NCBI RefSeq assembly: GCF_016808335.1
Contig: NC_053149.1
Coordinates: 40,564,118 to 40,628,117 of the forward strand
Direction: 5' to 3'
Source: Panicum virgatum
Lineage: Eukaryota > Streptophyta > Magnoliopsida > Poales > Poaceae
Length of the DNA stretch: 64,000 bases
Under the pieces are notes generated by a model, which saw only the letters and a list, made by a program, of their open reading frames with translations, was not told the DNA's origin and ran no database searches. The position numbers and the translations under genes are program-made. Positions 54,099 to 64,000 of this stretch are shown here, piece by piece (position 1 is the first letter of the stretch; the number at the start of each line of letters is the position of its first letter).

Positions 54099-55612
54099 TG
54101 AAACGAACATGACACCATTTATGCCATTTCGAGTGATTTTGGTGATCGAATGACAACACAACACTTGGATTAATATGATTGTTAAGATGACCATTCTCAG
54201 GCTTTTAGGTTCAAGTGATGACAAAGAGAAAGAGAAGATAGGCGTAGCAAGGCCCGAAGGGCTGCCCCTACGTGGGTTCCGCTACCCGGTTAGCGGACGG
54301 GGGTCGAGGGGGAGCCGCCCCTCGCGGGTCTCAGGGCAGCGCCCTGAAAGCTCTTCGGATCAGGAGCACCGGAAGAACTGATGCCTAAGCATCGGTGCAT
54401 CCGACGCTTGTCGGAAGAACCGACGCTATGATGTTTGGTGCAGGAAGAAGTCGAAGCCAAGTCAGCCTATAGGCACCGGTTGAACCGACGGTCCAAGAAA
54501 GGGCATCGGTGCATTGGGCATACTGTGTACCAGAGACGATGTCAAGTGCCCAGGAAAAGTTTCTTCAGCACCGGTTCAACCGACGATGCATCAGAGTATT
54601 GCGTCGGTGCATTGACGTCAGCAGAAGAGAAGAAGGCTGTGAGTGACTGGTTTAACCGACGGGCAAGCATCGGTTCAACCGGTGGTCACTGTAGCAGCAG
54701 TCAGAAGTTCAACGGCTACTTCGTGTCTTAGAGTGACCGGATGAACCGACGCTACCCCTGCCAGAGGCATCGGTTCTTCCGGTGATACGCAGATTTTCTG
54801 CTGACTGTTGGAGCAATGGCTACAAGACTTGGTGGCCTATATATATGCCTGACCCCGGCCATTTGAAGTTTGCTGGAGTTGCTGGACATCCCACACACAC
54901 CCAAGAACATCTCCAAGCCATACAAAAGCATCAAGATCATATCCTTAGCCCTTAGCACACTTTGAGAGTGTTGTGTAAAGGATTAGCTCTTAGTGAGTGA
55001 GATTGCAAGGCCTTGAGCCTTTGTGGCATGGTTCTCTAGTGAACCAAAACAAGAGCTTGGTGCGCCGGCACCTTGGAGCGTGAAGCTCGTCGGCAACGTC
55101 ATCGACCCTCAGACTTGGTGTGGAGCGGCGACGACATCTTTGTGCGGGGGACGTGGAGACCCCTATCCTTTGTGGAGAAGCTCCTTAGTGGAACCCGGGG
55201 CCAAGGTGACCGTGATTGTGTTCACGGAAGAGACTTGGTGGCCGAGTAGCAATACTCTTAGTGAGTGCTACAACAACGTGGATGTAGGTGTGCCTTTGTG
55301 GCTAACCGAACCACGGGATAAACACCCGCGTCAAGAGTTTGCTATCTCCTATTCTGCTCTTTAAGCTTCCGCATTTCATACTAGCAATTTGTGTGCCTTT
55401 ACTTTCATAGAATAGTTTCTTGGTAGAAAAGGCTATATGTTGCTAAACTCTTTTGGGATAGGGTTTTCACACTAGAACAACCTAGTTGCACATCTAGATA
55501 GCCTGTTTTAGTTTAAGTTTTGTGCAAACTAGTTGGAGCCATAGGTCTAAGTTTTTATTAGTGCCTAATTCACCCCCTCCCCCTCTTAGGCTAGAGCACC
55601 CGATCACTTTCA
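54099..55612 (+). mobile_element. Solo LTR, SIRE/Maximus-like copia (second)
   Basis: 1,514 bp from TGAAACGAAC to GATCACTTTCA with a perfect 5 bp target duplication CACCT (54094-54098, 55613-55617). Its 3' half closely matches the solo LTR at 7813-9339. The array of palindromic CACCGGTT-AACCGACG units (about 54366-54785) has six ACCGAC/GTCGGT cores. A TATA box is at 54838-54846. A GC-rich block at about 54240-54350 is not in the other solo LTR. Confidence 0.8.
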
Positions 55613-55617
55613 CACCT

Positions 55618-56738
55618 ACTCCGTGAGCCATTAGAACCCTAGATCTAGATCAAGTTTTAGACCTTGGTTGGTTTTAGTTGTCGGATTCTTTCATGGTTTA
55701 GATAGATATGTTAATCCTAAGTGTAGATCCCCTATTAATAGAGTCGAGGAATGAATAGATCTGACAGAAATAAGATGTATAAGATGAAAACTTCTGATAA
55801 AAAAAACCACCGATGAGAAATCCTGGAACTCATCAGATCTGAGATCCCCGGCATAAGAAACACAAAAAAAGCCGCATGGGATAAGAAACCCCACGTCGGT
55901 GCCATGAGGCCGGCGATGAGGCACCAAGTCTCCCACATGGAGGCGCATAAGCAAACGGGCACAGCTTCGGCGGACCGCGGGGGCGAGCCACCTCCGTGGC
56001 CACCGGTAAGGGCGCCATAGACGAGGTGCCGCGACGGCCCTCCAGCAGCCACGCTAGAGGCGCTCAGAACAAGGGCATGAGAACCGGGCACCAAAGCCGG
56101 CCATGGTGGCCATGCCCGACACCAGACGACGAAGGAGCTTCGACACACCGGCACCCGCCGTGGTGGGGCATGAGGGGTGGTCGAGGAGCGCCAGCAGTAG
56201 CCGATGAAGAACTGACACAGTGCCGGCCAGCCACCAGGGCGCCGGCATGAGGAGGGCGGCGGCGCACCGTGTCAGTGTTTAGCTACCAAGCCCACCTAGG
56301 GATACCCCAAGGCAATAGGTTTGTAGGTAGTGTTTCACTGAGGTTTGGAACCGATTGTTCAATGAACACAAAGCTTTAGACAGGTTCAAGCCCGCGAGAT
56401 GCTGTTGACGCTTGTTAGCGACCAATTTCAAGCGTAAATTTGATTAGAAAATCTCTAGAGTTTAAATATTTTATATGTATATTTATTTTAATTAAATTCA
56501 AATCCACTATGCTCTTAGAAACTACACAATGTTGAAAAAATACTAAAATGCAGGTTGTGAGGGCCTTGTGATCCCCGGGAAAAATCATCAATCAATCAGA
56601 GCGCAGAATTCAGGCACACATGGATCAAAGTGCCCACATGCAGAAGCAAACCGACTTACCAGAGGTCCAGACATGTGGGGAAAGGATAAGAGGACACGTG
56701 GGAGGCCTCCAGAGCAAAGGGGGGCCGGTGGGGCCCAC
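55618..56738. other. Repeat-like DNA without a recognised gene
   Basis: A GC-rich part at 55850-56270 yields only shadow frames. The text from about 56270 ('gtgtcagtgtttagctacc', 'gataccccaaggcaataggt') looks like part of a grass retroelement, but I cannot assign it. 56460-56560 is AT-rich. Confidence 0.4.
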
Positions 56739-59543
56739 TGTAACACCCGGTTTATAAAAGAACATAAACCGAGCAATCATATACGTGCCAGGATCAAGTC
56801 ACACGTATATACAACAGAATGAACAGTATATCAAAGCACATATCACGTAAAAAGATATAATAAAGCGAATACGAATGTTATTTATTACATTAATGACAAA
56901 ATGTCTGATACAGCGGAAGCGAAGTACAAAATACGATAAAAGCTCTCCGAAGCTGAAGCAGGGCGCCACAGGGACGTCGACTGGGAGACGAACACCTAGA
57001 AGTCCTCGAAGTCCTGGTAGCGCTGGACGAACTCCCTCGTGTCGGCAGGAACTGAGCAGCAGTAGCGTAGCCAAGAGGAAAAAGTAGAGAAGAGGCAAGA
57101 GTGAGTACACAACTTGTACTCAACAAGTATAACACAAACTATGAGGCTCTAGGCTGGCTGACTCAACTGCCTTAGCTTTTAAGTGTTGGCAAGGTTTTAT
57201 TTAAGCTATTTACTACGAGTTGATGATTTACCATTAACCCAGTTACATAGTTATTAATCAAGTTTAATCATGCAACTACTGAGAAACCAAACCAAAACCA
57301 AGCCACCAAGGTAACCCCGAGAAGCACCTCCCTCGTCGGAAGGAGATAACTCCACTAATCAAAAGGAGGATCTGGGCCGCTCATAACCGTGAGCACGGCT
57401 AGTATACCAGTTTTACACTCTGCAGAGGTTGCACATCTTTACCCACAAGTCGTGAGCTACGCCAGAGGTTCATCACACTTCCTTAGGTGAGATGACTAGC
57501 GACTCACTACGAGGCCGTTACAAAGAATCTCGTTGGTAAGGCGTAACCGCGAGAGATAGGTCAGCGACGATGGGGCCCACCTCCGGGGGTACAAGCACAG
57601 GAGCGCAATCCAAGCACAGACCAAGCCGGAGGAGCAGGGACCATTGAAGCTTACTACTCTTGCCCCGCAGGTAAGTTACTCCAAACCAAAAAGACCTAAT
57701 TAATAAGACAAGTCTATCCCATTCTAGCCTTGTGGTAGCGCTGTTGTCCCAGGTTGTCGCTCTATGAACCGGTCCTTATGGAGAGTGGCCAACCCAGCAG
57801 TAAGCACCGTGCTGGCCCCCTAAACCATGTTTCTACAAAAACCATCTTTTAACGAGACGTGAGCCACTCAAGCCACACAGAGTGCCACTCTCATAATTAA
57901 GTTCAAGTAAACCATTAATCAATTTAATTAAAAAGGACAAAAGTGTGTTATAGCGCAGCAACCTAGCACAACTAACCAAAATGCAACCCAAAGGTATATT
58001 TAAAGGATATAAACTGGCTAGGAAATCCTTAAGGGCATACAGTATTAAAATGCAGTATGAAAATGTATTTAAAAGTGATGGGTTGTTCATGTTATACTTG
58101 CCTTCCTCGTACTGCTCCTGCTGCTGCTCAAAGTGCTCGGAAGACGGCTGCTCCGGGTACTGGTACTGGGGCTCCTCAGATGGATCAACGTCTACTCACG
58201 AACACATGGCCAAAACAATGCACAAATAATAAGCATACAAGCAACCACTAACAAAAAGCTAAGAAACAGTACATCAATACATAAAAACAGCATGCTAAAC
58301 TAGTCTAAAGCTATTCTACGCGTTACAACGATCGCGTGGACATAAAGAACGCTAAAAACGGAGCTAAAACGCGTAAACTAGGCCAAAAACAAATTCTAGG
58401 GGCTTATTTGTAAGAAAACTGAAGTTCCAGGGACTTTTCTGCTAAAACCGAGGGCTAAAACATAATTAAACTAAAGATCTAGGGTCCAACGTGCAAAAAC
58501 TATAACTCTGGACCGCGGGTTCTAATAGGGAAAAGCTCAGGGTCCTATTCGTTAAAAACCGGACCTAACTGGAAATGTTTTTTGAACTATACTGGATGGC
58601 GGGTTAAATTGAAGAAAGTTGGAGGGCTCTTTAGCAAAAAGGCCAGCGAACCGGTATCTTCGCATGTGGATCGTCAGATCTTGATCTAATGGCTCGAAGC
58701 GGCTTGGTTCTAGATCTAATCTAGACCGTTGGGCTCAGATCGGAGGGTTCAGGGCGCTTGGGCTCGCGGGTGGCGGCTAGGGTTGGAGGGAGCAGGGGGG
58801 TTCTCGGTGGGTTTAAAGGGGGGCGCCCGGGATCTCGGGCGGGCGCGCTCAAGAAGGAAACCGGCGAGGTCTCGGGTGGGGATCGCGGCTTCCGTTTCGT
58901 GCGCGCGGCGAGGGGAAGGGGATGACCCTGTTGAGTGGGTCCGGGCGGTCAGTGAGAAGGGCGGGCGCTCTGTGGGCGCTGGCAAGTGGGGTCAGGCGCG
59001 AAGGGGGGGGGGGGGGGGGCGACGCAGGCTGCGTGGCGTGGGGCAGGCCGGGGAGGCTGGCGGGCTGCAGCTGGGCTTCGGCGCTGGCGCGAGCGAGCGG
59101 GAGCAAGCCAGCGCTAGCTGGGCCAAAGTGGAGCGGGACGCGCTGGCGGGGAGAGAGAGGAGGAGGCGGACCGGGCTGGGCTCGGGAGTGGGCCGCGGGG
59201 AAAGGAGAGGGAGGAGTGGGCCGGTGCTGGGTTGACTTGGGCCGGGTTTTGGGATTGGGTTATGGGTTCCTTTTCTAATTTTTTTCTTTTCTATATCTAA
59301 ACTTTTCTTCTCCTAATTCAAACAAGGTTTGAATTCAAATACAAATTTGAATTCAACCACACTCAAATAAAAACATGCACCAGCATGAATGCAACAACAA
59401 AGTTTTAACCTTAGACAAAATTTTAAAAACTTAATGGAACAAAATTAGATTAAAATGCCAACTAAACACAATAAACCTTAGAAATTTAAATAAGGCCAAT
59501 TAAATTTATTAATAAATGCTGGAATTTAAATTAGGGTGTTACA
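56739..59543 (-). repeat. 3' LTR of a Tekay-like element
   Basis: 2,805 bp, starting TGTAACACCC and ending GGGTGTTACA as read on the plus strand, the long palindromic terminus common in Tekay/Del LTRs. It contains a GC-rich island (about 58730-59240) and 17 consecutive G's (59003-59019). CCCAC at 56734-56738 is the left target-site copy; the other lies beyond the window. Confidence 0.85.
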
Positions 59544-59557
59544 GACCCTACCCCCTT
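59544..59557 (-). other. Polypurine tract of the Tekay-like element
   Basis: Minus strand AAGGGGGTAGGGTC directly abuts the LTR start TGTAACACCC. Confidence 0.8.
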
Positions 59558-59579
59558 AAAGAAATCTCGTCCCTGAGAT

Positions 59580-62500
59580 TTAGCTGGGCTGGCTAGCAAA
59601 GAGATCTGTATATGTCTTCTTCAACTCATCTTCTCGCTCCCATGTAGCCTCAGCTTCACTGTGATGACTCCACTGAACTCTGCACATCTTGATGCGCTTG
59701 TTCCGAGTAACCCTCTCTGATGTCTCCAGAATCTTCACCGGATGCTCAGTATAAGTCAGATCCTCCTGGACATCTACTCCATCCAGGGGTGCCTGCTCCT
59801 CGGGTACTCGCAGACATCTCTTCAGCTGAGATATATGGAAAACATCATGAACTCCTGAGAGGCTGAGAGGTAACTCCAGGCGATAAGCAACTTCGCCTTT
59901 CCGCTCTAGCACCTTGAATGGCCCCACATAATGAGGTGCTAACTTCCCTTTGACATTAAATCTGCGGATTCCTCTCATCGGAGACACCTTCAGATACACA
60001 TAATCACCGACACTGAAAGTCAGGTATCTCCGTTTGCCATCAGCATAGCTCTTTTGTCTGCTCTGTGCAATCCTCAGATTTTCTCGCACAGCCTGAACCA
60101 TCTGCTCTGCATCATCTATGATCTCAGGGCCAAAGAGCTGCTTCTCACCAATCTGATCCCAATAGAGAGGAGTCCTGCACTTTCTGCCATACAATGCCTC
60201 AAAGGGGGACTTCTTCAGACTAGCCTGGTAACTGTTGTTGTATGAAAACTCAGCATACGACAGGCACTTATCCCAGCTGGTACCATACTGAATAGCACAA
60301 GCTCTCAGCATATCCTCCAACACTTGGTTGGTTCTCTCTGTCTGCCCATCTGTCTGAGGGTGATAAGCCATACTGAAACGTAGCTTCGTATCCAACGAAT
60401 CATGGAGCTGCTCCCAGAAACGAGAAGTGAACTGAGACCCTCTGTCAGATATAATCTTCTTCGGCACACCATGCAAGCAGACAATCCGAGAGATGTACAA
60501 CTCCGCAAGTCTGGCACCGGAGTAAGTAGTGTTCACTGGTATGAAGTGAGCAACCTTCGTCAAACGATCCACTACTACCCAAATGGAGTTGTACCCTTTC
60601 TGAGTACGAGGCAATCCAACAATGAAGTCCATAGTGATTTCCTCCCATTTCCACTCCGGAATCTTCAAAGGCTGTAACAGACCTGCTGGCCTCTGATGCT
60701 CAGCCTTGACACGCTGACAGGTGTCACAAATAGCCACGTACTCTGCCACTGAACGCTTCATCCCATACCACCAGAAACGTTCCTTCAGATCATAATACAT
60801 CTTCGTGCTGCCCGGGTGAATAGAGTAAGCTGTATCATGGGCCTCACTCAGAATCAACTTCCGGAGATCCTTCACATCTGGCACACAGATCCGGTTCTTG
60901 TACCACAAAGTACCCTGATCATCCTCTCTGAAATGAGGAGCCTTGCCCTTCTTGAGCAACTCACGAATCTCCTGCAGCTTCTCATCATCTTTCTGATGCT
61001 GCCTGATCTCTGACTCTAGAGTCGGTACTGCCTCAAAAGCTGCCCTGGAGGTATGATGCAAGAAACCCAGACTCAACTGCTCGAACTCCTCGCATAACTC
61101 TGGTGGCATCTGGAAAGCAACGGCCATGTTGACATAACTCCTTCTGCTCAAAGCATCTGCTACAACATTGGCCTTGCCCGGATGATAGTGAATCTCCAGG
61201 TCATAGTCCTTGACCAACTCTAACCATCTTCTCTGCCGCATGTTCAGCTCATTCTGCGTGAAAATGTACTTGAGGCTCTTGTGATCAGTGTAGATATCAC
61301 ACCGCTGCCCATACAAGTAATGCCTCCAAATCTTCAGAGCATGCACAACTGCGGCTAACTCAAGATCATGAGTGGGATAGTTCAGCTCATGCCGACGTAA
61401 CTGCCGTGAAGCATAAGCTATCACTCTGCCCTCCTGCATCAAAACACACCCAAGACCTTCCTTCGAAGCATCACAATATACCGTGAACCTCTTCGTCTGG
61501 TCTGGCAGAGTCAGGACTGGCGCCGTAGTCAACCTCTTTTTCAGCTCATCAAAGGCCCTCTGACGCTCATCAGTCCATACGAAAGCCACATTTTTCTCCA
61601 GCAAGGAAGTCAAAGGCTTCGCGATCTTGGAGAAATTCTCAATGAACCTCCGATAATATCCTGCTAAGCCCAAGAAAGACCTGACTTCCTTTACTGTCTG
61701 CGGTGTCTCCCACTCTAGCACATCCTTCACCTTGCTCGGATCAACAGTAATGCCTCCCTGAGATATAACATGACCGAGGAATGGAACCTCGTCAATCCAG
61801 AACTCGCACTTGCTGAACTTGGCATACAGCTGATGCTCTCTCAATCTCTACAACACGAGCCTCAGATGCTCCTCATGCTCTTCTTCTGTCTTGGAGAAGA
61901 TCAGAATATCATCAATAAAGATCACCACGAAGACATCCAGATAATCCATGAAAACCATGTTCATCAGATGCATGAAGAAAGCCGGGGCATTAGTCAAGCC
62001 GAAGGACATGACTGTATACTCATATAGCCCGTACTTGCAGGTGAACGCCGTCTTCGGAATATCCCCAGGACGGATCCTCAGCTGAAAATAACCCGAACGA
62101 AGATCAATCTTCGAGAATATACGAGCACCTCGAAGCAGATCGAAGAGATCCTCAATACGGGGCAGTGGATGCTTGTTCTTGATAGTGACTGCATTCAGCT
62201 CCCGATAATCCACACACATCCTCTTCGAGCCATCCTTCTTATCTACCAGCAATAATGGAAAAGCCCAAGGAGAGAAGCTGCGACGGATATAGCCCTTAGC
62301 TAGCAACTCATCAATAGTCTTCTTAACTTCTTCATGCTCTATAGGTGCCATACGGTAGGGCCACTTTGCAATAGGAGCTGTGCCAGGCAAGAGATCAATA
62401 CAAAACTCAATGGCGCGTTCAGGCGGCATACCTGGCAGATCATCCGGAAAGACATCCGGGAATTCAGACACCACGCGAATACCGTCCGTGGGTCTAGCCT

Positions 62501-63527
62501 CCATCTGATGAAGAAATCCAGAAGGCTCTACTGCACTGATAACAACCTCTTGGCCACTGGAAGCTGATAACAAGACTGTCCTCTGAGCACAATCTATCCG
62601 AACTCCCCATTTGGCCAGAGTCTCCATTCCCAGAATGACATCAATGCCCTTGGTGTCTAGCACCATCAGATCAGTACAGAACTCTACTCCCCTCAAAGAA
62701 ACACTGACTCTCGGGCAGTAAGTGTGAGACCTCAACTGTCCTCCCGGTGAAGATACTAACAGGCACCTCTTTAATGTGCTAGTATGAATACCATGATGCT
62801 CGACAAAAGACTGAGTAATGAAGGAATGCGTAGCACCAGTATCAAAAAGCACTGTAGCTGGATATGAATTAACCATGAACGTACCAATAACCACGTTGGG
62901 AGCCTCGGCCGCTGACTCGGCCGTCACGTGGTTCACCCTGCCCTGTGCTGGCGCCCTGGGCTGAGCTGGGCGCCCCTGCTGTCCCGCCTGAGCCTTCCGG
63001 GGGCAAGCGTTGGCGTAGTGCCCCGGCTGGCCGCAGTGAAAGCAGGTGCGAGGAGGTCCCTGAGCCTGCTGTCCGGTAGGAGCTGCCGGACGTGGAGCCT
63101 GCGGTGCCGGTGGAGCTAGTAGAGCAGTACGAGCCGGAGGTGCCGGTAACCTCTGGCCCTGACCTGCCTGCTGCTGTCGAGGCGGGTACTGCTGCGGTGG
63201 CCTCTGCTGGTACTGCTGAGGAGGCCGGTACTGCTGCTGGTACTGCTGGGGCTGCTGGAGTCGTGGACGAGTGTTGCTGCCGGAAGCAACGGGGACAACC
63301 TTCCTCTTCTTGTCCTCCATCTCCAGGTGCTTACGCTCAGTGTTGATCGCACTGTCAACCAGATGGTTGAAGTCGTCGAAGCGGAGGTTGAGCAGCGCGT
63401 ACTGGAGGTAGTCCTCAAGACCCTCCATGAAGTGCTCCTGCTTCTTGCGGTCATCCACAACATCGGCAGGGGCGTAGCGAGCCAGCTGAAGAAAGCGATC
63501 ACGATACTCCGTGACCGACATCGTCCC
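59580..63527 (-). pseudogene. gag-pol polyprotein of the Tekay-like element
   Basis: From the intron acceptor at 63527: gag C-terminal half ([20 protein letters not shown]), Pro/Gln-rich stretch, CCHC knuckle ([14 protein letters not shown], codons 160-173 counted from Met 63521), protease (DTGATHSF, 227-234), reverse transcriptase ([20 protein letters not shown]; catalytic FIDDIL near 536). A TAG at 61845-61847 interrupts the frame just after RT's EEHLRLVL. The frame is then open to 59580: RNase H ([24 protein letters not shown]), integrase zinc finger (CDTCQRVK), core ([24 protein letters not shown]) and a chromodomain-like end ([18 protein letters not shown]) that would target chromatin. 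There is a single visible lesion, so the copy is quite fresh. Confidence 0.9.
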
Positions 63528-63638
63528 CTGAATTCACAAAGACAGATAGATATCGGAAGATTAACTCAAGATTCATAAGGATAGAACAAGGGGGCATTAG
63601 CTCAAAAGAAAACGCTGAATGATTATACTTAAGATTAC
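63528..63638 (-). other. Intron-like 111 bp insert in gag
   Basis: Minus strand: ...CTGAAGCAG|GTAATCTT, then an A/T-rich interior, then TTGTGAATTCAG|GGGACGATG. The flanking codons join in phase 0 (LALKQ / GTMSVTEYR) into the uninterrupted chromovirus gag motif. The insert itself contains stops. It has the look of a spliced intron. A chance insertion is less likely given exact GT-AG borders and phase. Confidence 0.6.
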
Positions 63639-64000
63639 CTGCTTCAGTGCAAGGAACTCCTTCTGCTTCATCTTCATAACGCCCGCGGGGACGTTGTGGC
63701 TGCGGAAACGCTCCCTGAACTGGAGCCAAGTGAGAGCCTCGCGGTCGTGAACTGGGTGGGACTCCCACCAGTCCAAAGCTGCCCCTCGCAGCTGTCCTGC
63801 TGCGTACAGAACTCGCTCCCGATCATCGCACTGGGCGATGTCCAGCTGACGCTCCACTGCACGGAGCCAGTCGTCAGCCTGAAGAGGGTCGGACGTGTGA
63901 GAGAACGTCGGCGGGTGACCCCTCAGGAACTCAGCACGCCTGTCGCGAGGCTGCGGCGGTGGAGGAGGCAGAGGCTGAGTGTGAGCGTGCTGAAGAGCCT
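63639..64000 (-). CDS. gag N-terminal part, Tekay-like (partial)
   Basis: Open minus-strand frame from the window edge to the donor at 63638: a Pro-rich stretch, then the Ty3/gypsy gag core (FSHTSDPLQADDWLRAVERQ; AAGQLRGAALDWWESH; TWLQFRERFRSHNVPAGVMK). It builds the virus-like particle of the element. The start codon lies beyond the window. Confidence 0.85.

Larger units (their letters stand above)
56739..64000 (-). mobile_element. Tekay-like Ty3/gypsy chromovirus, 5' part cut by window
   Basis: Minus-strand element: 3' LTR 56739-59543, polypurine tract 59544-59557 and gag-pol from the right edge down to 59580. RT and RNase H come before integrase, and a C-terminal chromodomain-like segment follows; together with the 2.8 kb LTR this places it in the Tekay (Del) lineage. 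The 5' LTR and primer site are outside the window. Confidence 0.88.

Noticed and set aside
58729..59278. Plus-strand 118-168 codon frames in the Tekay LTR
   Set aside because: Gly/Arg-rich products of the GC island on the strand opposite to the element; no domain seen.

Overview
This is plant nuclear DNA, almost certainly from a grass and probably a panicoid. The signs are many-intron genes with GT-AG borders, GC-rich first exons, and a dense stack of grass-type transposable elements (Tekay-like and Athila-like Ty3/gypsy, SIRE/Maximus-like Ty1/copia, MULE, Helitron, Tourist-like MITEs, LINEs and SINEs). I see no bacterial-style operon, rRNA, tRNA gene or CRISPR array. Only two host genes can be defended with confidence: a DENN-domain protein gene (minus strand, about 762-6824, 3' end off the left edge) and a leucine-rich-repeat receptor-like pseudokinase (minus strand, 42769-46149, four exons). 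A short unrecognised exon-like block lies at 53009-53364.

Layout. 1-7050: DENN gene with small retroelement and MITE remnants in its introns. 7050-10404: a tandem repeat with a MITE inserted in it, a 1.5 kb solo LTR (7813-9339, TSD GCAAC), a SINE-like retroposon and an AT-rich fold-back repeat. 10405-33907: an Athila-like LTR element (TSD ACTAG) with no recognisable reverse transcriptase or integrase. Its gag is split by a 13.1 kb SIRE/Maximus-like copia element (18435-31544, TSD CAGTG) that carries a third, 3' reading frame. The Athila-like element itself sits at the end of a small Helitron (33909-34966), which sits in the AT-rich repeat, so four insertion layers can be read in order. 35842-41462: a LINE scrap, a complete 4.0 kb MULE (36355-40388) and a 5'-truncated LINE with a 16 bp TSD. 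42769-46149: the receptor-like pseudokinase gene. 46150-54098: mostly non-genic DNA with four MITEs or MITE fragments, a SINE with a perfect 13 bp TSD, and a long (GA)n tract. 54099-55612: a second solo LTR (TSD CACCT), related to the first. 56739-64000: a minus-strand Tekay-like chromovirus, with one 2.8 kb LTR and most of gag-pol, running off the right edge.

The most interesting structures are: (i) the MULE, whose long inverted repeats each look like a promoter plus a 5' UTR splice donor and drive two convergent genes, a transposase and a small GRF-type zinc-finger/coiled-coil protein; (ii) dense palindromic arrays built on CACCGGTTAAACCGACG / CGTCGGTGCA placed about 50 bp upstream of the TATA box in the copia LTRs, many units holding the ACCGAC core that CBF/DREB factors bind; (iii) a clean 111 bp GT-AG intron in the gag of the chromovirus; (iv) an element with gag and protease but no pol; and (v) the loss of catalytic residues in the receptor kinase. 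All functional statements about these are inference from sequence alone.
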